From contig OX344761.1 of the NCBI GenBank assembly GCA_947034895.1, forward strand, positions 23,448,863-23,512,862: a DNA stretch of 64,000 nt. The letters run 5' to 3'. Each line of letters begins with the position of its first letter. Within the stretch, counting starts at the first letter, position 1. The position numbers and the translations under genes were made by a program. Below, in pieces: positions 23,501 through 37,700 of this stretch. The DNA comes from Rhytidiadelphus loreus. Lineage: Eukaryota; Streptophyta; Bryopsida; Hypnales; Hylocomiaceae. Under the pieces are notes generated by a model, which was given only the letters and a program-made list of their open reading frames with translations, was not told the origin of the DNA and did no database searches.

Positions 23501-26500
23501 CTTCTCATTGCAATTTGAAGTTGATTTTCTAAAACTACAATTGCAATTATAAAATGATATAAAATTTTATTTTATACTACAATATACAAATGCAACAATT
23601 TTTATGACCTTGATTTAAACATAGGAATGCTCCTAGAATCATATTTTACCTCAAAGAATGTTAGGAGAAAGTAAAGTTTAGAAGTCATTTTTGTTTATCC
23701 ATTTTTCTACAAGCAACCTTTGAATACTCGCCTACACCATAGAGAACAGCAACAAGTTTAAGAAGCAACAAGTGAAAATTCAAGAATTCTTTGAGGAAAG
23801 AAATTTGTACATAAATTTATTGTAAATTTCAAACATAAAAGTTAACAACCTAAACAAATTTGAAAACTAAAAAGGTACTTTAAAAACTTTAAAATATTTA
23901 AAATTTAGTAAAAAATTGAAAATTGAAAATTATTATAAAATAAATAATTAAAATAAAATAAAAATCTAAAGTTTAAAACTTTTAAGAGGTTTGAACTTTG
24001 ATCATAGGAAAACATGACAACAATACTAAAGAATCTTGAAGAATGGAGTTCAAATTTTTTATTTCTTTTTTTTTTTAGAATCAATTATTGAAGTTTGAAG
24101 TGAGGAAGAAATAACTTTCAATTCTTCTTGAATTAAATAATGCTTCTCTTGTCTCTACTTAGTGAGTATTTACCTTAATCAATTCATTAAAATTTATTAA
24201 TGAACGTCCAATTTTTAAAATTCAATGAATTTAATTTATATACTTATCACTTTGTGAAAAGAAAAAAATTCATTTAATGAACACCCTCATGCTATTTACA
24301 ACCCTATGCATCATTTTTGTACAAAAAACCTAGCTAAATGAGTCACATTATGATGAAAGAATAAATCAAATAATTATATTAAAACAAAATCATTCCAATT
24401 CAATAGTCAAAGCATTGTGTTTTTAAACATTATCAACTCAATTTATAGCTTGTGCATATGTATGAATTAAACCCCTTAAAAAATAACAAAAGTAGTTGTT
24501 AATGAAAATGTTGTATTTAAAAATTATCAAATGAGACTCTTCCATCCAATTCTTTTAGATTTGGAATTAAATCTTGAAGATATATCTACTAATCAAAATA
24601 AATGACTATAGAAATGAATTAAATCATAATTATAAGACCAATCATTTTGTATAAATATTGAAATATAAAAATACAAAAGCTATTTTAGCAACAAATGACC
24701 AAAGAATACATCTAAGTTCACCAACCAAAATTGTTGGAAAAAAAGTTTAATACAAAAGACTACCAACTTACTAAACTATAATTACATTTTCAAAATTAAT
24801 TGAGGAATTAGAATTTGCAAATTTATTTATAAATATACTAAAGAAAATTCTTCAAAAATTTGAATCTAAAACCTTTAGTCAATCATCAATGCTGGCATAG
24901 AGAACACTCTTGTCCTAGTTTTTAATTTTTAATTTAATTAATCCCTCAAGGACTAAAGAACCCATTTGGGATTATTTTTTAGACTTAGGTTGAACTTGTT
25001 GAATTTTAAATTTTAAATTTTAATTGCATGGTAATTTTAGAATGGATGACAATCATTATATTCTACATGTGAAACTTTATTTCACATCATGCCAATATAT
25101 ATTCTAGAGGTTAGAAGTTTTTGATTTCAATGTCAAATGTGGCATCTAAAAATATATTCTAGGAAGAATTTAATTAACTTTATTGGATTGTATAGATTGA
25201 TACTTATTCAAAAACATTTGAACCTTCCAATTTTGAATAATGAGTTGAAAGTTATGAAGAGTTTTATTTGGCATAAAAATTAATATAGTTGTTTTTTTAA
25301 ATGAATTTTGAAAGTTCAAAAAGAAAGAGAAAGAAAAGGTACCAATGGTCTATTAGAACAATTTCACTATCCGGAACAAACAATTTTCAATTTTAAAAAA
25401 AAAATTATTTGCCAATGATTTATTTTATTTTTTCTTCTAATACCAACTTCCACTTTATAAATTTTTTTTAAATGAATATGAGAATTTTTGGTCAAAATTA
25501 TTTATATTTATTTTCAATCCATTTTCCAACATATTGACTAAAACACACAAGTTATGGGACATGCATCTTTTTCCTACAAAGTTTGAAAGACAAAATTTTG
25601 CTTTTTGGAAGGGCTTAAAGAACCTACATTTTGAAGTGTAGGCACATAGAACTTGCAACCATTGAGGATATTGACTTAAAAATTTTAGAATGATGTACTT
25701 GAATAAGTTAACTAAAGGATCCTATGATGAAGATTTTAGCCTTGCTTTGAAGATGAATACTTGAAGCAATTTTGGACCTCTAGCATCAAGGAACTTTAGC
25801 TTGAGTTAAAAATAATTATAGTTGAATTTAGAGCTTTACATTGGACAAAAGAGAAATGTGTGCTAAAAAATTAATTAGCATAAAGTGCCAAACATGCCAC
25901 AAAAGAAAAATGTGGTGCAGATGGGGGTAAAGACTATGCAACATTGGCATCAACTAAAGACCCCTATTGTTTATCATTTGGAAGTTAGCTTAGAGAGTAC
26001 TATGTCATGGAAGAATGATTATCATGACATTGTAGAGTCAAGCGTTTAGAGCCATGCACTAGTAAATGGTTGCAAGGAAAGTATAAATACTCAACAAAAA
26101 TGCAATTCACTTGTCTAAAGAGTGCATTTATGATTTGGTCAATTTACAAAAACATCAAAAAGTGCTTTTATAACAGGTGAAACATGACTACACTACTTAA
26201 TGGATGCTTAGAATAAGAGGAATATTTAGTTGACGTTCACAAAATGTGTAAAGCTTTTAAGACATTCGAGAAATTATATCTATACAAACATTTATTTTTC
26301 TATAGTGAAACTTTGAGATTTATCAAAGTATTTTGAGTTTTGTACATTATTTTTACTTATTCTTTAAAAAATTATTGTGATTTTAGAAAATTCAAAAGCA
26401 AATTAAAATTTGACTCGATCTTAGACAAATTTAATTACATTATTAATAAATAGAATATGATTTCATTCATGTATAGTGGCAAAATGGAGCAAAAAATGCA

Positions 26501-26599
26501 AGAGATATCTAAGTTAGAGCACATAGTGTAAATGACTAAACACAACTATTGTCTAAGGTACGTGAACATTTCAATTAACCCCTAAATTCCATTATCCCT
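20541..26599. other. AT-rich desert with no recognised gene
   Basis: 20541-20950 is GC-richer and probably holds the SC35 promoter and 5' UTR. Beyond it, the sequence is strongly AT-rich with very few CpG dinucleotides. Only random short ORFs occur, at 21657, 21858, 21957 and 25455. I see no RNA gene, no complete transposon and no conserved coding block. Confidence 0.6.
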
Positions 26600-27470
26600 T
26601 TGGAGGAAAAATTGGATTTTAGGTAGGTAGTGATGGTCTTAATTTTTTGAAATATTTTTAGAAGATAGGAAAATTGATAAGCTTTGTGGGAATATAATTT
26701 CTTTTATCAATTGGTGCCCGGGAAGAAAACTTCTACCGAAATAAGCTCAAAACAAGAGAATCTCGGCAACAAAAAGAATTTGAAAAATTAGACTTTTTAA
26801 AAAGAAAATTCCCATAGATTGTATTTTTGTCTATATGGAAATATTTGATTAGTTTCACTTGGATAAGTGATGTGAAAGTTATAGACAATCTTGTTTTTCA
26901 AGCAATCTAAGCATCTTCTTGAAAAAATAACTTGTAGGGTTCATTTCTTAATGCAATTTTTACAATTTTCCAAAAATAAAAGTTCTACACGGTTTAGTTT
27001 GCTTGCTAGAACAATCTCGCCATTGGGATAAGTGCATTTTAATGCCATCTTAGAGATATCAATAATTTAGGCTTTTCTTCTAGTTTGTACCTACCTCTAC
27101 TTAACAGTTTCTTTTTAAGAATGAAAATTAAGTTTTTATGAATTTTTTTTTTTTTCCTACATTGTCAACTCAATTTGCCACCATAAAGATTTAAACTTCA
27201 ATACTCTATATAGGAGTACAAAAAATTGAAGTTAAGAAAGTTCAAAGTAAAAGAATCTAGTCCCACAATGTTCAAAAAAGTTTGTTTTCTTCACTGTAAA
27301 TGCAAATATCTTGAAATTTGTGTAGTCAAATAATTGGAAATTTATTCCACACATTTTCATACTAGTTATGTGTAAGATCCTACGGTTAGATGTTCAAAAA
27401 AAACAATTTTCAAACTTTCTTACTCTTTGCAATAGAAACAGAAGTTTTGAGTGTTTTTTGGTGAAAAAAG
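26600..27470 (+). repeat. Dispersed repeat family, copy B
   Basis: This is the second copy of the roughly 870-bp family also found at 4424-5290 (same orientation) and 48128-48932 (inverted). It shares GAAAGTTATAGACAATCTTG, CAATCTAAGCATCTTCTTG, the TACCTCTACTTAACA block, TGTAAATGCAAATATCTTG and TTTGCAATAGAAA in the same order. It has no coding capacity. It lies in the desert far from genes. Confidence 0.75.
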
Positions 27471-30036
27471 GCCTTGGTAGGCATATCCATTGAAGACCCT
27501 CTTCCCAATTTTATCCCAATCAATCTAACATTACTAATTATTTGTTATCGAACAACATTGGTTAGTACTATCCTTCTAAATTGATTATGGATTTATTGCG
27601 AGTGATTTTCACAAAAGAATTATTTCTTTAAGTGTATAATGTTGAATTTTAATTATGATAATCTAACCAAGAAAATCTTACTTTTATCTTTGAAGTCATT
27701 TTTGAAAGATAAGGTACCAATTACATATCTAGTCTTTAATATGGTCCCATAGAATAAGTCACTCTCTATTTCTTTTGAGGCTTTTAAATGCTAAAGGAAG
27801 GATCAAATTAATTTTTAAATAACATTAAATCCTAAGCCTAAACAAAAATTCCACGGAGAATGGTAAAAATTCATGTAAAATTTAAATAAAATTCAACACT
27901 TCTATAGAATATGATTTTCATAAATGAAAACAAATAAATCATATAGACCCATTTTACAATGGAAAATTTTAGTATGGAAGAAAAAAAATTTGGATCCCAT
28001 TCATTTAATTTAAATGTTATATTTTATCTTTTTAGTAGGAGGTCTATTGACCTATAATGAAGATGCCTTCAAAATTCCTTTTTAACAAAGGGAAACTAGA
28101 ATTTATGTAAGTGCATGGAACAAAGTATGTTATCTAATTTAATGATAATTTATTTTTTGAAAAGACATATATTCTATTATGAATTTAGAATTTAGAGGGG
28201 CTAAATTAAATATAAATTTTGTCAAAAAATGGTTACAAAAAAATGAGAGAAATTCATAGTCACGTACTCCAATTCAAAAATGACACATAAATTGAATTTG
28301 TATATTCATGTTGAAATTTTAATCAAAAATAAAATTGTGAATAAAAAACATTAAAACCTAACCAAAAGCTATAATCTATTTTGTGTTGAAAATAATTTTA
28401 AGGAATAAGAAAATAATGTTCTTGAAATTATTGTTGCTATGTTACCTTATCAAATCCATGCTTTTTTTAAATTATGATTTTTTATTTTAAGATTTCTATC
28501 ATATAAAATATTTAATTTAACATTTCATGCTTGAAGAAATCATATAATCCATCTAATATGTGCATTTTTCCCTTTCAATAACTTTCTTAAAATATCAAAA
28601 AAAATATTCTAGCATTCTAAAACATTGAGATGTACGTGCGGTCACAAAAAAACTAATTAAATTTTTAGACTTAAATTAAATGTTGGTATTCTAGTAAATA
28701 GAATAAGGATTGTAATTTCAGTTTCATTAAGGTTTTTAATCTTTTTTTCAAACATTTCATCTTCAAATCTTGATTGATAGTGACTATAGAGAACAATTTT
28801 TACTAGTGTATACTACAATGTTGAAATTCATATTTTTTATTTTATTTTATTTTAATTTGATAATGCCAAATGGCATCATAAATGCTAATTTTTAATTCTA
28901 AGTTCTAGGCCATTGCATTCCATTACATAATGTTCACATTATTGCAAATTATGGAAGTTATTGAAAATCTTAGAATTTTCTTAGGAAATCTCATTTTCAA
29001 AGATCTCAAAGGCCTCAATAACAATGTTTTACTCTCACCTTAAAATCAAAATAATAGAAAAATTGTCTTGTGTATCAATACACCCTCTTTGTAGTTTTAT
29101 TTATTTATTTATTTTAATTTTTTTCTAAAAATATCACTTTATTATCAAAAAAATATAGAAATTTCTATTCTTGCCATTCTATTATAATTGATTCCATTCC
29201 AATTATATGTTTCAATCTTGTACAAAAGTGTTTAATAATTTTGTATCTTATAATGAAAATAGATAGAAATAGTGTAATTCAACGGATTTTCTATGAAATG
29301 AATTTCTAATACCTATTTAAAAAGTATTTGACAAATAATTATTTGATAATTTTAGAAGTTTAAATTTTATAATAATTTCACTAGTTAAATGTAATAAATA
29401 TACCATTTACTTGATAAATAAATTTTAAATTTAAACGGCAAGTTATTATTAAAAAAATTAAAGTAGTTAAATGCATATAAAATCAATAATTTATACATAT
29501 AATTCTTCAACAAAATAAAATACAAAGACTACAAATTTTAAATACAATGAGTGTAATTTTTTATGTAATTATTAATAGTTTTTTAATACATGCAAATTTT
29601 TAAAATAATATTTAATTTAAATACAAAGATATTTTATCTCATTTTACTTTATTTAACTTTAGATTTTATTATTTGAAAAAATTTAAATATAAAAAAATCA
29701 TACCATAAATATAATCAAATTTGATTTTATCATTAGGTGACTTCATTCATGTATGATTTATAAAAAAATGTTGAATGATAGTTACAATGGACTAAAAGAT
29801 TTATATCATACATGTACAAGTTCAAAAAGGGTTTTCTTCAAGAAATGTTTTTTTGAATAGTTTCAAATCATTAAACTAAAATACAATGTAAAGTTTTTGT
29901 CTAGCTACATGTGCATCATGTAAAAATTTGTTTATTTTCCTATAATATTTAAATGTAATACAAAAGGCATCTAGTCATTGCACAATTGCATCATTCTAAA
30001 AACTGCATGGAGATGGTTTTTGTGTCTTTATTAATT
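27471..30036. other. AT-rich desert with no recognised gene
   Basis: Very AT-rich sequence with homopolymer and AT runs. No coding, RNA or repeat structure is visible by eye. Confidence 0.6.
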
Positions 30037-30411
30037 TTAATGAACAAGATTGGCACTTGGAGCAACATCATTGTCATTAGAAATTGGAACACCATCAACA
30101 AAAACCACTCCACGTAATATTGTACCTGTACCTTCCACTTTTAAACTCAAGAAATAGCCAGCATCAAATGTTCCTTCTAAAACACCAATCACTTGTTGTC
30201 CAATTAAGGAACTGTCAACAATAGGATAAAATAATGTTTCTTCATTTTCTGTCCTTTGTTTCTTTGAATCTATAAAATCAAGGGTTTCATTAAAATTATG
30301 CTCTCCGTCCTCAACACCTTCAACTCTTAACATTGTTGTTAATGAAATGGTCTTACGAGGTCTTCCTCTTTTTCTCTTGAGAGGTGGAATATCTCCACTT
30401 GTCATGTCCAT
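30037..30411 (-). CDS. Small AT-hook protein with MNM1-like C-terminal domain, single exon
   Basis: A 124-aa frame runs from ATG at 30411 to TAA. Residues 12-21 hold a classical AT-hook (KRKRGRPRK), which inserts in the minor groove of AT-rich DNA. Residues about 68-121 (LIGQQVIGVLEGTFDAGYFL, then ILRGVVFVDG and SNDNDVAPSANLV) resemble the conserved block of small plant AT-hook proteins such as METABOLIC NETWORK MODULATOR 1. In those, a GxxVxGVxEGxFDAGY...TxLRGVVF...NDVAP pattern is typical, as I recall it. An AATAAA-like signal lies just after the stop. It has no introns and sits alone in a desert of more than 13 kb. It stops where relatives, as I recall, continue, so it may be a retrocopy or C-terminally shortened copy. 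Its coding sequence is itself AT-rich. Confidence 0.6.
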   Translation of the reverse strand: MDMTSGDIPPLKRKRGRPRKTISLTTMLRVEGVEDGEHNFNETLDFIDSKKQRTENEETLFYPIVDSSLIGQQVIGVLEGTFDAGYFLSLKVEGTGTILRGVVFVDGVPISNDNDVAPSANLVH

Positions 30412-33400
30412 TTTTATTAAAATAATGTTTTTCTTTTCTTTTTAAGAAAAATCTGACAATAATTCATTGTAATTTGTTAAAATTTTATCAACTTTCAAAA
30501 AAATATTCATTAGTATTGTTTGAGATGTTTTTCGACCTTCAAAAAGATAAATACATAAATATTAAAAATCATGTGCTCTACTTTTGTAACACATATTAAT
30601 TTGAGGAATATGTGATTTGTAAAATTATCAAAATATAAAATGTAAATTACATTAAACTTTACATATGACAAATATAACTTTAGATTGCAAAATTTGTTTT
30701 ATTACCTATATGGTTATTTCTTGAATAGTTGTACAATTAAATATTAAACATCATGTCTCTATATTAAATTTAAATATGAATAAAATATCTAAACTAAAAT
30801 TAAAATCTCATATATAAAAAAATAGATAAACTTAAAATTCTAATAATTCAATATAAATTAAGGTCTAATCCTAATTTTTATTTAAAAAAAAGAAAACATT
30901 CAAATAAGTATGGCTTGAATATTGAGTTATTTTATAGATTAAATTTAAAAATTAAATCATACCCAATTTTAATGTGCCTTTTTTTTTAAGAAGTTGGAAT
31001 ATGTTTCAATGATATCAAAACAATTTCTCTTCTAATGAACTATTAAAGGCTATTGAATATTTATCTTATGTATTTCTGTAGGTTATAAATTTTTTATGAA
31101 ATAAATGTATTTTTTATGTCTATTTAATCTAAAAGTTAGTTATATTTCACTAAAAGCACAAAAATGTTCACTTTGTAAATATACTTTGTATAATAGTGAC
31201 TTGTAGTTTTGCCCTTATTGTGAGATGTACTATAATCAACTTCATATACCAATGAAATGTACTTATGTTCCTATTACATTGATATTGTACTCTAATACTT
31301 GTAATTAGCTTAGATAGATTCTAGATGCCTTTATTCATTGCACTAGATTAACAAAATTATTAAACCCCAAATTTCCTACAAAATTTGAATGAATTTTGAA
31401 TGAATTTTATTGCCATGATTCACAATCATTTATGATCCAGTATTTAATTTGTACCAAATCAAAATACATAGATTTTTTATTTATTAATTCTTTCTAATGG
31501 CATTAAAATTGTAACCAAAATTGAGACTTTATTGTATGTAAGTATTATGTATTTGTTTGAACAAAAGAATGTAAAATTTTAATTTAAATAAGAATTATAA
31601 AATAAATCTAAAATCTAAAAATCTAAAGAATTTTATTTTTATATTTCAAAATTTTAACAAAAATGATTCCAATTTCTTTTCAATAACATATGCATTTGTC
31701 AAATGTATTTTCCTATTTGAAATGTGTCCAAATTTATTTATTATATTTTTTGATTATTAATTACAAAAATGGATGATGACAATATAAATAATTATAATTT
31801 GCAATTTTTTCTAGTATTTATAGAGTACCGTATTACAACAAATAAAATAATTTATTCAAATAATTTCAGAACTTGAAGTTAGGTGGAGTATAGTTTATTA
31901 TTATTTTAGAGGTAAATTCTATACTAATAAACCTCTCAAAAGCATTTTTATAATCATACAAAAAAAAAATATTACTCTAAACAATTACAATTGTGGTAGA
32001 ATAAAATTTATGATTGAGATATTTTGTTACATTATTTTATTGATGATTGATTTTGTTTTATTATTAATTTTTAAAATAAAATAAAACAAAGATTTTTATT
32101 CTATAATTTATATTATTATGAATTGAAATTAATAGTGACTCTAAGCAGTTGCAAAAATAGTATCCTATTGCAAATGTATTAGTATGTGCCATGTAAATAT
32201 AAAAAATAAATATTTATTATTACTAGAAATAGATCTCATACACATGAAGATTGTTGTAGAAATGATGTGATTATTGGGAAGAGATTAGGGTTCTAATATT
32301 TATTATTGTACAATAAATTGGATGAATGAAATTGTAACTAATTTACACATTCAACGTTATTACAATATTCAACAAATAATTAGCAATTTATTAAAGAAAT
32401 CACTTAAATCTAGAATGAATGAATTTCTTTGACTATTTTATTGTATTGCTAATATGATAGAATCTCATTAAAATGAAGTAGAACCAAAATCTAATGTCAT
32501 AATTTAAAAATTAAAATTAGAATCAAAGAATTTAAGGGGACTAAATTACTAGTGATGATCGGTGAAAATTACTTTGTTTCAAACTTTGAAGGCTTTGTGG
32601 ACAACAATTTTTAATTTTCAAAATAAAGTCATATAGATATTTAACAAGATTTCACCACCTCACTAATATTTGGTAGTTGGGATTCATTGATTTTGCAAAG
32701 AATAGTTGCCTCAAGTATCCATGGCTTTGGCTATCATCTATAAGTTGGCTCCACACTTTATACTATGCTTGAAAGTCTTGAATATAAGTAGATTAATTCT
32801 AGTTGATACAAAATGGCTTCAAATCCTTTAACCTCTAAAGGTGACATTGTTTGGTCAAACTTGATTGTAACTTCAAAATATCAATTTTGGATACCTGACT
32901 TGAATTAAGAAAAATGAAGTCTAACAAGATTTGTTTTTATTCCATGCTATTTTTTTTTTTAAACCAAAATTTCAAAGAATTATTGCAATAGCAATCTCCA
33001 TAAATTAGAATCCAAATTACACAATATTGTAGAAAATACTATTTCATATTTCAAACTTTATTTTGGTAAAATAATTTAATATTGTTCTAATATATATTTG
33101 AAATTACACATTGTACTTAAAAGATTTCAATCCAAATTTTTTAATAAATTTGAATAATTTAAAAATTGCATTTTTTGATTTATAAAAAATATCAAAATTT
33201 TATTAAGAAATTACATAAGAGCATAATTAACTTCAAAGTGGTAAATTGACTATGAAGTCATTGACAAGGGTGTTTTGGATGTAAAGATAAGATAATTATT
33301 TGAGAACTTTAAACACTATTTTTCACCACTACTTTCAACTTGTAAAAATATTTCACATTAACTGAACTATTTTATTCAATATTTCACTTCAAAAAATAAG

Positions 33401-34775
33401 TAGTATTGAACAATTGTATGAAAAATTCTTAGTTGTTTTTTACAACGAAAAGAACTAAGGCAACTTAAAATTAAAGTTAGAAACAATAGTAGTACAATCA
33501 AAGATAAAACTATGACCTATGATTCCTTTTAAAATACAACTAAGTTGTAACAACTTGAATGAATCATCAAAATTTTATATCATGATAGGACATAGTTTTA
33601 AGGTAGATCATAAGAAATTCATAATCCTATGTTGTTAAGTTTAGTGCAATTGTGTCAATTGAGGTTGAGATTAAGTAGACAAAATTCCACATACTAGTAA
33701 AGTTGACTAAGGTCAAGCAAATAATGCCTTTGCTGACATTAGCAAATGAAACAATTATCCCCCCCTTTCATGTGAGTTGGGGATGCCTTGTTGTTGAAGT
33801 AATCTCAACTTTGATGAGTTTCACAAATCAATGCTATCAATTATTTTATAGTTCTCCAAACAGAGTTTTATCTAAATATATAAAGTAGAGCAACCCATGA
33901 TGGTTAAAATTAGAATTTTGCCCTCATACTATAGAATTATGTCAAATTATAGAAGTAGGAAGCAACAACTATACAACTGGTAGAGTTCTTTTGTCTAATT
34001 GTCGCACACATGGAAGTCTACTCTAAGTGGTCTACTCTAAATACAACCATGTTCTAAATGCAATCCCTTTTTAGGAATGGGTGACATGTTACTTGGAATA
34101 TCTATTACTATCAATGATGAGTTAGGTAGACTTAAATGGTCACTTTAAGAGCAGACTACCTTAAGTGGATTAAAAACCCATAATAATATGTTCAATGTGA
34201 GCCCTTCGTTTGATTGAGAGAGTTTATATAACCCAAGCTATTGTGTTCAATCATAGCCCTTCAATGAGTCACAAAAGGCACACTCTTTAACATTCGTCAT
34301 TCATGTCCTGTAACCTTCTCAAACCACCCAACTCTCAAAGGTTATCTACTCCATACTTGAGGGCAATGAACAAATTTTTTCCCTGATTCATAATTGGAAG
34401 CTCCAAGTATAGTCAATTACAACGGATATGCTTTCACCAGACCCGTTATCAGATACACAAGCTTCAATCTCGGTCCTCCATGTTACACAACTCATTACCA
34501 ACTCCTGAATAGTACACTCCATAAGGAGAGAAAATCTCCCAGTAAACTTCTGTGGATTGTTGGAAGACATCTCCTTGCTCCCGCCACTACATTGATGACA
34601 AGAGCCTCTATAAAGAACTACATACAAATGATGCTGTCCAAAGAACAGCATAAATGAGAACTACCTTACGACGCCCCATGAGTGATGGAAGGCCGCGTAT
34701 GAATCAGAATCCATGACAAATGCCATAAGGAGGAAATAATCGCAGGAGCTGGTTCAGGACCTTTAAATTTGCATG
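30412..34775. other. AT-rich desert up to the DUF819 gene
   Basis: No gene is recognised. Nothing in the short ORFs at 33703-33888 and 34388-34657 suggests a protein family. The DUF819 3' UTR is expected immediately below 34776. Confidence 0.55.
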
Positions 34776-37700
34776 TCAAGCTCTTGACAGAAGTACGACG
34801 GAGGCCTGAAGCATGGGTTTCAGGAATTGTGTGCCCACCAAACAACCAACTGCTGTCCCTATTGTGTACCCAAGTGTGCCCACCAACAAAGCAGGTCTTA
34901 CCTACACAACGCAATGAGAGAGGTAAGGCATGTGCACCCAAAATTGACGCTGTTAGCAACTTAGCACATTTACTATTATTAGGAAAATAAAAAAATAAAT
35001 AAAAATAAATAAAAATAAATAAAAAAATAAAAAAATAAAAAAATATATATGCATTGGCAAATGAAAAAGAATTCCAACGCATTTTTGCGTCCTTTAGCTT
35101 AGATGATGAACATAGTCCACGTCACGGTCATCAAGTAATCCAATTAGCGTGAGTATTGCTCTGAATATTTGTGTTCTGAGCTAGAAACATACAAATAATG
35201 CATCAAGATCCAGGAGAAGACCGACTTACAAGACTTTGCCAACGTCTTGCACTAGCCATGGCTGCCGCAGTTGCAGGCCCGCCAACATTTGCATTTGAAG
35301 CAATCAACGACTGCAATTAGTTGACGAACCATGACTCTGTTAGAAACTTCGTCAGGTAATCATACAAAGGAAAGTTAAAGCCAGGGTTTGCATACAAGAA
35401 GACTATGTAAATGATGTGAAACAGGATTATGACGTTACCATGCGCATGGGAATTCCAGACCATTTGCCTAGAATCAGAGTCACCGCTAGATGGACCTGAC
35501 AGCATAGATAAGGACACATATTAACGCTTGCGTGCATATTTGGGTGGCATACCTGATACACTGCGCTTTTTGTTAGAGTCAAGTAAAGCACATAGACAAG
35601 CCATAGATTTCTGCTATGCTGAAGCCTGGGCTCTGAAAGGCGTGCAATAACTCACTAACCGATAAAAGTATAACGATGAACCCAAAGAGAGGCCAGCCTG
35701 CTGCAAACGCTTCTTTCACCTGAGTCGATGCGCCCACCTACACAAAAGAAAGGTGAGACATTTAGGGATTTAAACCATTTCTACAGACTGCCCAACATAA
35801 AGTTCTTCTATATCAGTCCATAAGAAAACAGACGACATATAGGAACCTAGTAACCACAGTACTTTTAACAATTGCCGGTAGACATGTTCATTCAAATAAT
35901 GTAGAGTCACCAAGAGTACCACTGAAAAGAAAAGAAGCATGAGTAAACCGCCAAATGACTGTGCCCCTGCGAAGTAAGAGGCGCTTTTGCCATTGATCTT
36001 TTCTCCCCACTTGCTAGAAACCGCAGATCCCAAAGCAGAGAAAATGGAGGCAACTACAGCCATCATAGCCAATCCTGATCCTGGAAATTCAAATAAGCAA
36101 AAAATCAGCTCAAATATTATGCCAAGGTGCCTGCAATCCCAATTGTACATTCAGAACATTGTAAAGGCTACACAAGGGTGACCCGTTGATCTCATCATGA
36201 CAGGATATAACTTAGCCCTTGAGTGCTGTTCATACGGTGTCCATTTCATAGCATAGATTCTTGCATGTATGAAGGACTGGTAATTATTTTTAGTAAACAA
36301 GTCGTATGAAATGTAAACTAACCAGAAAACTGAGGGGGCAGCACTGAAGCAATCCCATGTCCAATCATACATGCGCTTGCTGCAGCAGCCGTGGTAAGAG
36401 CCAATGATTCCACTGTTGGATTTCCTGCTGGCTCCGCTTGAAATTCCTCTGATCAATAACGAAATACAAATTACGATGGGTGCCCAACAGAGCAGTAACT
36501 ATACAGTGCGTTAAACACAGTGTAGCTGAAACATTTCTTTAAATGTTGGAAGCTTAAAGTAAGAGATGACATGCAGGAAAAAAGTACCACTGGAATCGAC
36601 TCATGTCCTGTTTCGTTGTACATAAACGGCATGGCATGAAAGGAGATGAAGTGCTGAATTGTATATTTTCCCAAGGACAGTAGAGTTATCCTACAAGTCA
36701 TGATATGTCCAATTTCATTTGCCCCAATTTCAATTCTTATTCTGTAGTGCATTGAATTTCGATCCAACTTGTTACTTTTTTGGAATGACGACAAGTCAAG
36801 CTTGCATGCACTCAATTCTGGTTAAGTTATCTTCTCCCTAAACTGAAGTTTTGATCCAACTCTTGCAACTCCAAGTCACAAAGAGGGGTCAAGTTTTTTT
36901 GACCCCTCTTTGTGACTTGGAGTTGCAAGGGTGAGACCAAACCTCAATTCAAACCTCAACTTAAAGAGGAGACAATATGATTAGAATGCATACAAACATG
37001 GTGGCTCAAAGTTGCAAAGAGTGGACCAATCCTTCAATTCATGACTTAAAGGATAACCCTAGTGATCCAGCTAATAGTCTCCTCAGAGAATGAAGTCCAG
37101 CAACATGGATATAAAACTCTAGTGATAAAGAGTAAGGAATGAATTAGGTACCAGTAGCAATCTCAGTAGTGAGCTCTTGTCCACCTGCCGGGATAGACAT
37201 TATGACACCAAAATACACAGCCATAGCAAGATTATCAGCAGCCATGCCTGCTGCCAATAGACTAGGCGACATTCCCAGTGCCTGCACATAAGAACACGCA
37301 GAAAAAACACCCTCGGATTATCGCCGGTGGTCTTATGAAAGCACTGTGCAAAATTTCGTGCACAATTTGGTTTACACTGTCATATGGTAACATCCCTATA
37401 TCTTCATCGTACCTGAGCAGTGGCGGCATAGTTAATAGATCCACCAATGTAAGTAGCACACAGTGCTGATGCAATCTGGTGACAATCAGCAATTCGCTCA
37501 ATCAGTTCATTTCCTCGTCAAGAAAAAAAAAGGCGGCAACAGAAGAGTTTCCATCATGCAAATCTGGTCTGCGCAAAGTTAAGCATTGATGTAAGGAAGC
37601 GTCTTAGCTTAGGAAATAAATATAAATTCAATCACATATTTTATCGGCTAGATTGATAACACTAATTCCAGCAGAATTTCATAATGAAACCTCCGAAATC

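Noticed and set aside
26700..26720. TGGTGCCCGGG motif resembling a retrotransposon primer-binding site
   Set aside because: It lies inside dispersed repeat copy B; the other copies lack it and no LTR pair flanks it.
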